Shown here in pieces: positions 36,860 through 44,866 of a stretch of 64,000 nucleotides of DNA (position 1 is its first letter; every line of letters starts with the position of its first letter). Below the pieces are notes generated by a model. That model searched no databases and had not been told where the DNA came from. It saw nothing but the letters and a program-made list of their open reading frames with translations. This DNA is from Bradyrhizobium nivariense (GTDB taxonomy: Bacteria; Pseudomonadota; Alphaproteobacteria; Rhizobiales; Xanthobacteraceae). Made by a program: the position numbers and the translations under genes. The DNA is taken from assembly GCF_029846715.1 (NCBI RefSeq), contig NZ_JARVWW010000024.1, positions 1 through 64,000 on the forward strand, read 5' to 3'.

Positions 36860-37666
36860 TCAGCGGGGCCATTCCCACGACTGCTCCGCGGCCCGAAACA
36901 GACCAACGCGCCGCTCGAGGTCGTTGATGCGAAGGAGCGTGCCCGGCCTCACGGTCGCGTTGAACGTGACGCATGCGAGACCACTCCTATCCGAGGTGTA
37001 TCGCTTCATCTCGACTTTTCGCTCGGACATCGAACTTGCGTAGGCGGGCGTGACCCCGAATTGAGCAAAGAACTGGCTGTTCTGTCCCTTGGCAACAACC
37101 CTGTCATCGAAAGAGAACTGGGACCGATTGCTTTGCCAATGCCCGGTGAAATAGGAGTCGGTCGTGTCATCGTCGGAGCCCTTGCAGCCCTGGACGCGTG
37201 CCGCATAGCTCACATGAAAGGACGACAGCAATGGTCCGTCGAGGCCCTTCGCGCTGTAGCTGTAGTCGTGATAGTCGTCGTACGATCTTCCCTTCACGGA
37301 TCCCCCGCTGAACGGAGGATAGGATTCGCATTTCTCGACCGGCTTGTAGGCCTCGCGGGCCAGCGTCACGCGATCACTGCGAGCAACCCCGGAGGCGCGG
37401 ACAGCCGTCTTGATCACGAGGATGCCGCGTCGAAAGGTCGTCAACTCGGGCTCACGCGCCACATAGGCGAAGGTCACCTCGCGCGGGCGCCCATCCCTCA
37501 AGGTCGGACTGAGTTCGTCGATCGGCCTCCAGCTGCCGTTCAAACTCACGAGCCAGGCGCCATCCGGCATGGCGTCGAGGCCTACGATATCGCACCCCCC
37601 GAGCACCGCGCCCGAGGACGTCCCCAGAGCCAAAACGGAGACAAAAAGCGCCTTCCAACTCCACAT
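36860..37666 (-). CDS. Probable lipoprotein or secreted protein, no known family
   Basis: A 268-residue protein with the N-terminal signal MWSWKALFVSVLALGTSSG. LGGC at 22-25 is a possible lipobox, though an ordinary signal peptidase site is also conceivable. The mature region is Ser/Tyr/Asp-rich with several cysteines and no recognisable domain. The ATG at 37666 follows a strong AAGGAGGA site. The gene precedes the patatin-like membrane phospholipase by 21 bases on the same strand, so the two are likely one unit. I do not recognise a function. Confidence 0.6.
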   Translation of the reverse strand: MWSWKALFVSVLALGTSSGAVLGGCDIVGLDAMPDGAWLVSLNGSWRPIDELSPTLRDGRPREVTFAYVAREPELTTFRRGILVIKTAVRASGVARSDRVTLAREAYKPVEKCESYPPFSGGSVKGRSYDDYHDYSYSAKGLDGPLLSSFHVSYAARVQGCKGSDDDTTDSYFTGHWQSNRSQFSFDDRVVAKGQNSQFFAQFGVTPAYASSMSERKVEMKRYTSDRSGLACVTFNATVRPGTLLRINDLERRVGLFRAAEQSWEWPR

Positions 37667-37803
37667 GACCAATCCTCCTTCCGCGATATTGATTGGAAAA
37701 ATACGATTCCGCCGACGGGCACTTCCGCAGACCAACGTCTGCTCGCTGCGTCAACGGCCCTCAAACGCTCCTTTCACGGACAGAGCCGGTAGCGTCCGAC
37801 CAC

Positions 37804-37832
37804 ACTACAACTATAAAACGAATATTTTTCAA
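37804..37832 (-). promoter_or_regulatory. Candidate sigma70 promoter for the lipoprotein-patatin pair
   Basis: On the minus strand TTGAAA (37827-37832) and TGTAGT (37804-37809) are separated by 17 bases. A TATAGT overlaps the spacer and could be an alternative -10. Transcription would start about 130 bases before the ATG. Confidence 0.4.
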
Positions 37833-37858
37833 GGAAAAGATCTAGTCTAATGAAACGA

Positions 37859-37884
37859 AGCCGTCGCCACGAAAGGCGACGGCT
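37859..37884 (-). terminator. Hairpin after the tartrate dehydrogenase gene
   Basis: A perfect 10-bp stem (37859-37868 with 37875-37884) with a six-base loop. On the minus strand it is followed by TCGTTTCATT, a moderately T-rich run. It lies about 90 bases past the dehydrogenase stop codon. Confidence 0.55.
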
Positions 37885-37974
37885 CCGTCTAACGCGGCCG
37901 AAACCGGCCGGGTCGCCTCCTAATGCAAACATCAGGGGCAGTATGTCGCAACCCGTTCGGATCGCACTGGCAGA

Positions 37975-39048
37975 CTAATCCACCATCTCCGCTACCGCCT
38001 TGCCGCAGGCGGTCGTGTCGGCATTGCCGCCGAGATCCTTGGTGCGGAGCGTGCGCTCCGCCAGCGTGCGCTCGATCGCATCGACCATCGACTTGCCGGC
38101 TTCCTTCTCGCCGAGATGCTCGAGCATCATCGCGCCCGACCAGATTGCGCCGATTGGATTGGCGATGCCTTGGCCCGCGATATCGGGCGCCGAGCCGTGC
38201 ACCGGCTCGAACACCGACGGGAAATTGCCCTCGGGGTTGATGTTGCCTGACGGTGCGATGCCGATGGTGCCGGTGCAGGCGGGGCCGAGATCGGAGAGGA
38301 TGTCGCCGAACAAATTGGAGCCGACCACGACGTCGAACCAGTCCGGATGCAGCACGAAGTTCGCCGTCAAAATGTCGATGTGGTACTTGTCCCACTTCAC
38401 GCCCGGAAACTTCTTGGCCATCGCCTCCACGCGCTCGTCCCAGTAGGGCATGGTGATGGAGATGCCGTTCGACTTGGTCGCCGAGGTCAGGTGCTTCTTC
38501 GGCCGCGACTGCGCGAGCTCGAATGCGAACTTCAGGATGCGATCGACGCCGATGCGGGTCATCACCGTCTGCTGCGTCACGAACTCGCGGTCGGTGTCCG
38601 GGAACATGCGGCCGCCGACCGAGGAATATTCGCCTTCGGTGTTCTCGCGCACCACCCAGAAATCGATGTCGCCGGGCTTGCGGTTTGCCAGCGGCGATGG
38701 CACGCCCGGCATCAGCCGCACCGGGCGCAAATTCACATACTGATCGAACTCGCGGCGGAATTTGATCAGCGAACCCCAGAGCGAGACGTGATCCGGTATC
38801 TTGGCAGGCCAGCCGACCGCGCCGAAGTAGATGGCATCGTGCTCGCCGATCTTTTCCTTCCAGTCATCAGGCATCATCTGGCCGTGCTTCTCGTAATAGT
38901 CCCAGGACGAGAAGTCGAAATGGTCGAAATGCAGGGACACCCCGTGCTTCTTCGCCGCTGCCTCCAGAACGCGCAGGCCTTCCGGCATCACTTCCTTGCC
39001 GATGCCGTCGCCGGGAATAACTGCGATCCGGTATTGTTTCTTGCTCAT
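37975..39048 (-). CDS. Tartrate dehydrogenase / D-malate dehydrogenase
   Basis: A beta-decarboxylating dehydrogenase of 357 residues, in the isopropylmalate/isocitrate family. The N-terminal IAVIPGDGIGKEVMPEGLRVL and VVRENTEGEYSSVGG (substrate and metal region) are present. So are VVGSNLFGDILSDLGP and GSAPDIAGQGIANPIGAIWS. The TtuC/DmlA-type stretch DFSSWDYYEKHG separates it from LeuB. It would oxidise tartrate or D-malate with NAD. The ATG at 39048 was chosen; the open frame continues antisense to the SDR gene. It is divergent from that SDR. Confidence 0.88.
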   Translation of the reverse strand: MSKKQYRIAVIPGDGIGKEVMPEGLRVLEAAAKKHGVSLHFDHFDFSSWDYYEKHGQMMPDDWKEKIGEHDAIYFGAVGWPAKIPDHVSLWGSLIKFRREFDQYVNLRPVRLMPGVPSPLANRKPGDIDFWVVRENTEGEYSSVGGRMFPDTDREFVTQQTVMTRIGVDRILKFAFELAQSRPKKHLTSATKSNGISITMPYWDERVEAMAKKFPGVKWDKYHIDILTANFVLHPDWFDVVVGSNLFGDILSDLGPACTGTIGIAPSGNINPEGNFPSVFEPVHGSAPDIAGQGIANPIGAIWSGAMMLEHLGEKEAGKSMVDAIERTLAERTLRTKDLGGNADTTACGKAVAEMVD

Positions 39049-39092
39049 CGAGAACGTCCTTGGTTGGTCCGGCAGCCGCCGCCTTTTTGACC

Positions 39093-39141
39093 GCACTGCA
39101 ATGGACCAAACGCGGCGGCAGTGCAACGCTGCACTGCAATG
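39093..39141. promoter_or_regulatory. Repeated CACTGCA sites between divergent genes
   Basis: GCACTGCAATG occurs at 39093-39103 and again at 39131-39141. CAGTGCA/TGCACTG forms a perfect 7-bp inverted pair at 39119-39136. All lie between the divergent tartrate dehydrogenase and SDR genes. Repeated inverted half-sites suit a dimeric regulator, but no regulator gene is adjacent. Confidence 0.45.
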
Positions 39142-39204
39142 TTGACCGTGGCGCGGCCGACCGCCTACTGATTTTATCCTGTTCCTATCCTGCGAGTAAT
39201 TCCG

Positions 39205-39981
39205 ATGGATCTGCATCTGCGTGGCAAGCGCGTCCTGATCACGGGCGCGTCCAAGGGCATCGGCGCAGCCGCGGCCGAAGCGTTCGCCGAGGAAGGCGCT
39301 CATCTCCTGCTCGCTGCCCGCAATGGCGAGCAGCTCAAGGCGCTGGCTGAGCGCTTGCGCTCCGCGCACCAGATCGATGCCACCACGAGCATCGTCGACC
39401 TGCGCAAGGCCGAGGATTTGGCGCGGCTCGCCAAGGAAGCCGCCGACATCGACGTGCTCGTCAACAATGCCGGCGACATTCCCGGCGGGTCCATTGACAA
39501 GATCGACGAGGCGACCTGGCGGCACGCCTGGGAATTGAAAGTGTTCGGCTACATCAACCTGACGCGGCAGATATACGCGCAGATGAAGGCGAAGGGCGGT
39601 GGCGTCATCGTCAACGACATCGGCGCGGCCGGCGAGAAATTTGACGCCAACTATATCTGCGGCAGCGCGGGCAATGCCGCGCTGATGGCTTTCACCCGCG
39701 CGCTCGGGGGCAAGAGTCTTGCCGACAACGTTCGCGTGGTCGGCATCAATCCCGGTCCGGTCGGCACCGACCGTCACGTGACGCTGCTGAAGACGCGGGC
39801 AAAGCACCAGTTCGGCGACGAGAACCGCTACAAGGAATTCCAGAACAGCCTGCCGCTCGGCAGGCCCGCGCATGCGCGCGAGATCGGCGATCTCATGGCG
39901 TTCCTGGCGTCGGATCGCGCCGGCTATACGTCGGGTGTCATTTATACGGTGGACGGCGGCATCAGTGCGGGATGGAGTTGA
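39205..39981 (+). CDS. SDR-fold protein with degenerate active site
   Basis: A 258-residue short-chain-dehydrogenase-fold protein. The cofactor motif TGASKGIG and NNAG are intact. The classical YxxxK is replaced by YICGS (Tyr150 kept, Lys154 replaced by Ser). The serine normally found about 13 residues earlier is absent in VIVNDIGAAG. It may still bind NAD(P) but probably does not work by the classical mechanism. The C-terminus (SGVIYTVDGGISAGWS) is normal. It is divergent from the tartrate dehydrogenase and followed by an amidase. Confidence 0.85.
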   Translation: MDLHLRGKRVLITGASKGIGAAAAEAFAEEGAHLLLAARNGEQLKALAERLRSAHQIDATTSIVDLRKAEDLARLAKEAADIDVLVNNAGDIPGGSIDKIDEATWRHAWELKVFGYINLTRQIYAQMKAKGGGVIVNDIGAAGEKFDANYICGSAGNAALMAFTRALGGKSLADNVRVVGINPGPVGTDRHVTLLKTRAKHQFGDENRYKEFQNSLPLGRPAHAREIGDLMAFLASDRAGYTSGVIYTVDGGISAGWS

Positions 39982-40010
39982 TTGTCTCGTCCTGCCGCCA
40001 CCCAACACGC

Positions 40011-40093
40011 CGTCGCTGCGAGCGCAGCGAAACAATCCAGAGATCACCCCGCGGCGACAGACAGGATTGCTTCGCTACGCTCGCAATGACGAC
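40011..40093. repeat. Palindromic repeat (CGAGCGCAGCGAA type)
   Basis: The left part CGTCGCTGCGAGCGCAGCGA and the inverted right part GCTTCGCTACGCTCGCAATGACG are separated by an AT-richer centre. It fills the gap between the SDR and amidase genes. It is a widespread Bradyrhizobium-style intergenic palindrome. Confidence 0.75.
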
Positions 40094-40117
40094 ACAATAA
40101 GCACGGGAGTAGAATAA

Positions 40118-41536
40118 TTGTCTCAGGATCTCATCCGCGAAACCGCTTGCGCCGTCGTCGACAAGCTGCGGTCTGGCGACGTCTCGCCGCTGGAGCTCTT
40201 GGATGTGCTGGAAAAGCGCATCAGTGAAGTCGATGGCAAGGTCAATGCGCTGCCGACGCTGTGCTTCGATCGCGCGCGGGATAGCGCAAAGGCGCTGATG
40301 CAGAAGCCGGCCGGTGCGCGTGGATTGCTCGCAGGCCTGCCGGTGCCGATCAAGGATTTGACCGATGTTGCAGGCGTGCTGAACACGCAGGGATCGCCGA
40401 TCTTCAAGAACAATATCCCTGCGAAGTCCGACCTCATGGTCGAGCACCTCGAGGCGAACGGCGCAGTCGTCTACGCAAAATCCAACACGCCGAAATTCGG
40501 CGCGGGCGCCAACACCTTTAACGAGGTATTCGGCGCGACCCTCAATCCCTGGGATACGACGAAATCCGCAGCCGGCTCCTCCGGCGGCGCGGCGGTGGCG
40601 CTCGCGACCGGCATGGCCTGGCTCGCACAGGGCTCGGACATGGGCGGCAGCTTGCGCAGCCCCGCGAGCTTCTGCGGAATCGTCGGCATGCGGCCGAGCA
40701 TCGGCCGCGTCGCGCACACGCCGAAAGCCGGCATCGACCGCAATCTCGGCGTGCAGGGCCCGATGGCACGCAACGTCGAAGACCTCGCGCTGCTCTTGGA
40801 TGCCATGAGCGGCGATTATGCCGCCGACCCGCTGTCATTACCGGCGCCCTTGACCTCGTTTCTCTCGGCGGCGCAGTCAGGCAAGAAGCCGAAGCGCATC
40901 GCCTATTCCGCTGATCTCGGCATCACCCCGGTCGATCCTGAAGTCAAGGCGATCACGCGCGGGGCAGCGCAACGCTTTGCCGAAGCCGGCGTCATCGTCG
41001 AGGAGGCGCATCCGGATTGGCGCGAGGCGCATGAGTGCTTCCACGTGCTGCGCGCGTTCGATTTCGCGATCAGCAAGGCGCAGCTGCTGCGCACCAAACG
41101 CGACCAGCTCAAGCCCGAGGTGATCTGGAATATCGAGGAAGGCCTCAAGCTCACGGTCGAGCAGCTCGAACGCGCCGGAGCACAGCGCGTCGGCATGACC
41201 GCGCGCGCGATCGAGTTCTTCCAGACCTACGATTTGCTGCTGGTGCCGACCACGATCGTGCCGCCCTTCCCGATCGGGCATCGCTATGTCGCCGAATGCG
41301 CGGGCAAGAGGTTCGAGAACTATGTCGAATGGCTCGGCATCGTCTACGCCATCACGCTCGCCTGCTGCCCGTCGCTGTCGCTGCCGTGCGGCTTCACCGC
41401 ATCGGGCCTGCCGGTCGGTGTGCAGGTCGTCGGCGCACCTCGCGCGGATGCGGACGTGATCGCCGGCGCAAAGACGCTGGAGGATATTTTGGGCGTGCGC
41501 GGCACGACGCCGATTAATCCGCGGGTGAAGAACTAG
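40118..41536 (+). CDS. Amidase (amidase signature family)
   Basis: A Ser-cisSer-Lys amidase of 472 residues. The lysine lies in GLPVPIKDLTDVAG, the cis-serine and GGS region in SAAGSSGGAAVALATG, and the nucleophile in GSDMGGSLRSPASFCGIVG. It hydrolyses amides of unknown structure. The start is TTG at 40118, preceded by GGGAG; no earlier ATG or GTG fits and no in-frame ATG occurs near it. It follows the SDR after a palindromic repeat and converges on the aapM-type permease. Confidence 0.9.
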   Translation: MSQDLIRETACAVVDKLRSGDVSPLELLDVLEKRISEVDGKVNALPTLCFDRARDSAKALMQKPAGARGLLAGLPVPIKDLTDVAGVLNTQGSPIFKNNIPAKSDLMVEHLEANGAVVYAKSNTPKFGAGANTFNEVFGATLNPWDTTKSAAGSSGGAAVALATGMAWLAQGSDMGGSLRSPASFCGIVGMRPSIGRVAHTPKAGIDRNLGVQGPMARNVEDLALLLDAMSGDYAADPLSLPAPLTSFLSAAQSGKKPKRIAYSADLGITPVDPEVKAITRGAAQRFAEAGVIVEEAHPDWREAHECFHVLRAFDFAISKAQLLRTKRDQLKPEVIWNIEEGLKLTVEQLERAGAQRVGMTARAIEFFQTYDLLLVPTTIVPPFPIGHRYVAECAGKRFENYVEWLGIVYAITLACCPSLSLPCGFTASGLPVGVQVVGAPRADADVIAGAKTLEDILGVRGTTPINPRVKN

Positions 41537-41542
41537 CCTCTC

Positions 41543-41598
41543 GTGCCCCGGACGCAGCGCAGCGCTTCTTCAGCGGTACGCTGCACCTGGTCCGGGAC
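41543..41598. terminator. Hairpin repeat between convergent amidase and permease genes
   Basis: GTGCCCCGGACGCAGCGC and GCTGCACCTGGTCCGGGAC form a long imperfect inverted repeat in the 71-base gap between the two stop codons. The symmetry means it can fold on both RNA strands and may end both transcripts. Confidence 0.5.
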
Positions 41599-41607
41599 AA
41601 GCAATCG

Positions 41608-42714
41608 TCACCGCCCGCTCGTCGCCTCCAAACTCCGGCTGTAGCGCGACATCGCGAAGCAGAACGCAAAGTAGATTGCGGCGATGAAGATGTAGACCTC
41701 GACCGAGAACTGCTGCCAGGCCGGATCGATGATCGCGGTCTTGGCGGTGGTGAGCAGGTCGAAGATGCCGATGATGAGAACGAGGCTGGTGTCCTTGAAG
41801 AAGGCAATGAAGGTGTTGACCAGCGGCGGGATGACGTGGCGGATCGCCTGCGGCAGGACGATCAGCCGGTTCTTGCGCCAGTAGGACAGGCCGAGCGCGT
41901 CGGCGGCCTCGTATTGCCCGCGGGGCACGGCCTGGAGGCCGCCGCGGATGACTTCGGCAAGATAAGCGCCTGCGAACAGGATGATCGCGACCTGCGCGCG
42001 CAAGAGCTTGTCGATGTTGAATCCGTTCGGCATGAACAGCGGAAACATCACGCTCGCCATGAACAGCAGACTGACCAGCGGCACGCCGCGGATCAATTCG
42101 ACGTAGAGCACCGAGAGCGAACGGATCGCCGGCAGATTCGAGCGCCGGCCGAGCGCGACGAGGATACCGAACGGGAAGCCGAAAGCCAGACCGAAGGTCG
42201 CCAGGATCAGCGTCACCGGCAAGCCGCCCCAACGGTCCTGCGAGACGAACGACAAGCCGAACACGCCGCCCCACATCAGCACGCTGATCAGCGCGAGCGC
42301 TCCGATCCAGAGATAGGCGAGTTCGCGCCGCCACAGGGCGCGGCGGGTGGAGAGATAGAACAGCGCGATGAACAGCAGCACCGCGAGCGCCGGCCGCCAC
42401 TGCTCGTCGAACGGATAGGTGCCGAACAGGATGAAGCGATATTTTTCGGGGATGATCGCCCAGCAGGCGCCAACGCCGCGCACGGCGCGGCAGGCGCTGG
42501 AGTCGTTGGCCGGCGTCAGCCAGACCGCATTCACAAGGCCCCACTGCACGAAGCTGAAGATGCCCTTTGCGAGTACCGCCAGCAACACGACCGACAGGAT
42601 GCCGTTCGGGATCGACGAGAACAAATTGGCGCGCAGCCAGCGCAGCACCGGGTTGCCAATTTGCGGGCGGCGGGCGGCGCGCGGTGCTTCCGGAATATCA
42701 GCGATCGCCGTCAT
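41608..42714 (-). CDS. aapM: General L-amino acid ABC transporter permease, AapM type
   Basis: An inner-membrane permease of 368 residues with the HAAA-type ABC fold. The coupling region is EVIRGGLQAVPRGQYEAADALGL and the typical LIVLPQAIRHVIPPLVNTFIAFFKDTS follows. An extra N-terminal membrane region is characteristic of AapM. The ATG at 42714 is 2 bases after the aapQ stop. The matching binding protein lies on the other strand at 46229. An ATPase subunit is missing from the window. Confidence 0.9.
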   Translation of the reverse strand: MTAIADIPEAPRAARRPQIGNPVLRWLRANLFSSIPNGILSVVLLAVLAKGIFSFVQWGLVNAVWLTPANDSSACRAVRGVGACWAIIPEKYRFILFGTYPFDEQWRPALAVLLFIALFYLSTRRALWRRELAYLWIGALALISVLMWGGVFGLSFVSQDRWGGLPVTLILATFGLAFGFPFGILVALGRRSNLPAIRSLSVLYVELIRGVPLVSLLFMASVMFPLFMPNGFNIDKLLRAQVAIILFAGAYLAEVIRGGLQAVPRGQYEAADALGLSYWRKNRLIVLPQAIRHVIPPLVNTFIAFFKDTSLVLIIGIFDLLTTAKTAIIDPAWQQFSVEVYIFIAAIYFAFCFAMSRYSRSLEATSGR

Positions 42715-42716
42715 GG

Positions 42717-43904
42717 TCAGCGCTCCACCAGCGCGATGCGCGAATTGTACCAATTCATGAAAAAGCTGATGCCGAGGCTGATCGTGAGAAACACCGCCAT
42801 GATCAAAGCAATAGCCTCGATCGCCTGGCCAGTCTGGTTCAGCGTCGTGTTGGCGATCGAGACCACGTCCTGATAGCCGATCGCCACCGCGAGCGAAGAG
42901 TTCTTGGTCAGGTTGAGGTACTGGCTCGTCATCGGCGGCACGATGACGCGCAGCGCCTGCGGCAGGATGATCTGCCGCAGCATGAAGCTGCGGCGCAGTC
43001 CGAGCGCATTGGCGGCATCCCACTGGCCGCGCGGCACCGACTGGATGCCGCTGCGCACGATCTCGGCGATGAAGGCCGAGGTGTAGGTGACCAGCGCGAT
43101 CAGCAGCGCGAAATATTCCGGCGCGAGTGTCAGCCCGCCGACGAAGTTGAAGCCGCGCAACTCAGGCCATTCGATCGTCCAGGACACGCCGAGCAGCACG
43201 GACACGAGCGACGGGACCACAACAATGAGACCAACTGCAAAAGGCCAGGCCGGCCGCGGCTTGCCGTCACGCATTTGCTGCGCGATAAGCCTCCGCCGGA
43301 TGACATAGAACACGACAAGCCCGAGCACTGCTGTGCCGAGCACCCAAAGATGCGGCGTCCCGATTGGAATCGCCGGCAGGATCAACCCGCGATTGGACAG
43401 GAACACGCCCTCGATCGGCCGCCATGCCGCGCGCGCGGCCGGCAGCGCTTGCATCAGCACGTACCAGAACAGGAGCTGGAGCAGCAGCGGGATGTCGCGG
43501 AGCGTTTCGACATACACCGCGGCGAGCCGCGACAGCAGCCAGTTGGCCGACAGCCGCGAGATGCCGATCACCGTGCCCAGGATAGTCGCAAGCACGATAC
43601 CGATCACCGCGACGCGCAGGGTGTTGGCGATGCCGACGGCGAAGGCCCAGAGGTATGAGTCTCTCGGATTGTAGGCGAGCAGGCTGTCGGAGATGGGCAT
43701 GCCAGCCTCACGGCCGAGGAAGGCAAAACCGGTCGTGATGCGGCGCGCGGAGAGATTGGTGACCGTGTTGGACCAGAGGAAGACGATGACCGCGACCGCG
43801 ATCCCGACCACCAGGACCTGCCAGAACAGGCCTTTCAGCTCGCGTCGTCCGAAAGCGCCGAAGAAGCGGCGGCGCGGCGGCGGTCTCGGAGCGTCTGACG
43901 TCAC
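42717..43904 (-). CDS. aapQ: General L-amino acid ABC transporter permease, AapQ type
   Basis: The partner permease, 395 residues with a long N-terminal extension before the ABC permease fold. The EIVRSGIQSVPRGQWDAANALGL coupling region and the SQYLNLTKNSSLAVAIGYQD segment match AapQ. A GTG at 43904 follows AAGGA; the longer frame from 43964 is unsupported. It is divergent from an RpiR-type regulator over an 86-base gap that contains a palindrome. It leads the aapQ-aapM operon. Confidence 0.9.
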   Translation of the reverse strand: MTSDAPRPPPRRRFFGAFGRRELKGLFWQVLVVGIAVAVIVFLWSNTVTNLSARRITTGFAFLGREAGMPISDSLLAYNPRDSYLWAFAVGIANTLRVAVIGIVLATILGTVIGISRLSANWLLSRLAAVYVETLRDIPLLLQLLFWYVLMQALPAARAAWRPIEGVFLSNRGLILPAIPIGTPHLWVLGTAVLGLVVFYVIRRRLIAQQMRDGKPRPAWPFAVGLIVVVPSLVSVLLGVSWTIEWPELRGFNFVGGLTLAPEYFALLIALVTYTSAFIAEIVRSGIQSVPRGQWDAANALGLRRSFMLRQIILPQALRVIVPPMTSQYLNLTKNSSLAVAIGYQDVVSIANTTLNQTGQAIEAIALIMAVFLTISLGISFFMNWYNSRIALVER

Positions 43905-43953
43905 AGCACAAAAATCCTTCTCAAGACGGCGATTTCCGGCGGCGTACGTCAAC

Positions 43954-43982
43954 TGTTGCACCAAACTCTACTTCGTGCAACA
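43954..43982. promoter_or_regulatory. RpiR-type operator candidate
   Basis: TGTTGCAC at 43954-43961 and GTGCAACA at 43975-43982 are perfect 8-bp inverted copies. Their centres are 21 bases apart, two DNA turns. The site sits in the 86-base gap between aapQ and the divergent regulator and would control both. Confidence 0.65.
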
Positions 43983-43990
43983 AATGTTTC

Positions 43991-44863
43991 ATGGCCGAGC
44001 CCGCGAAATCCTCGCCGCTGAGCGAACTGCGCATTGCATTGCCGTCGCTCCCGATGCGGTTGCAGGAGGTCGGGCGTTTCGTCGCAGCCAACGATTACGA
44101 CGCCACCACCCGTTCGATGCGCGATCTCGCAGCGGTTGCCGGCGCCGATCCCGCCGCGTTCACGCGGCTTGCGAAAGCGATCGGCTATTCGGGCTGGGAC
44201 GAATTGCGTGCGGCGCTGACGGAGGCGCGGCGGCCGTTGCAGATAGCGCCCTTCTCCGGCCGCGCCAAAAACCGCCGCCACGGCCCGCATGCCGATATTG
44301 CGCTCGTCACGGACAAGCTCGAGGCCGAGGCCGCCGGCCTTCCGCGCATTCCGGCGCGGCCGATTGCGGAGGCGGCGCGCGCGCTCCACGATGCCAAGCG
44401 GATCTGGATCACAGGTTATCGAAGCTGCCGCAGCGTGGCGGAACTACTGAACTACGAATTGCGGCTGTTCCGTCCTGAACAGGTGCAGCTCGTCGGCGCG
44501 TCCGGCCCTGATGATCTCGATCTCGGCGCGTTCCGACCCGGCGAAGCCGTCATCGTCATCGGCTTCATGCCCTACACCCATGCGAGCGTTCGGGTCGCGC
44601 AGGCCGCCTATCGTGCCGGCGCGGCCCTGATCGCGATCGCAGATAGCCTCTCGGCGCCGATGGCCGAAGGCGCCGACCACGTGCTGCTGTTCGAGGCGGC
44701 GTCCTCTCCCGGCTTTTTCCCGAGCCTCACTGGCGCGATCGCGATCGCGCAATCGCTCGCCGCCGTGACGTTTTCGCTCGGCGGCACGGCCGCGAAGAAG
44801 CGCCTGGAGAATACCGAGGCGCGGCTGGCCGCGGCCTCGACTTACGTTTCAGAGAAAGGTTGA
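43991..44863 (+). CDS. MurR/RpiR family transcriptional regulator
   Basis: A regulator of 290 residues with an N-terminal helix-turn-helix (TTRSMRDLAAVAGADPAAFTRLAKAIGY) and a C-terminal SIS domain (IWITGYRSCRSVAELL, VIVIGFMPYTHASVRVAQ). SIS domains usually sense phosphorylated sugars. Here the surroundings are amino-acid transport and transamination, so the effector may differ. It lies 3 bases before the aminotransferase gene, and is divergent from aapQ. Confidence 0.88.
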   Translation: MAEPAKSSPLSELRIALPSLPMRLQEVGRFVAANDYDATTRSMRDLAAVAGADPAAFTRLAKAIGYSGWDELRAALTEARRPLQIAPFSGRAKNRRHGPHADIALVTDKLEAEAAGLPRIPARPIAEAARALHDAKRIWITGYRSCRSVAELLNYELRLFRPEQVQLVGASGPDDLDLGAFRPGEAVIVIGFMPYTHASVRVAQAAYRAGAALIAIADSLSAPMAEGADHVLLFEAASSPGFFPSLTGAIAIAQSLAAVTFSLGGTAAKKRLENTEARLAAASTYVSEKG

Positions 44864-44866
44864 CCC

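Larger units (their letters stand above)
37667..37974. other. 308-base gap between two minus-strand genes
   Basis: The stretch holds a candidate promoter for the lipoprotein gene (37804-37832) and the hairpin at 37859-37884 that likely ends the upstream dehydrogenase transcript. It is notably AT-rich around 37800-37860. Short open frames here lack ribosome sites and look like chance. Confidence 0.6.

Noticed and set aside
33962..37974. An integrated mobile element carrying the patatin gene
   Set aside because: Lower GC is visible, but no integrase, transposase, terminal repeats or tRNA was found at the edges, so a bounded element cannot be claimed.
37975..40047. A 690-residue version of the tartrate dehydrogenase
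   Set aside because: The extra N-terminal half is antisense to the SDR gene, and the family start is at 39048.
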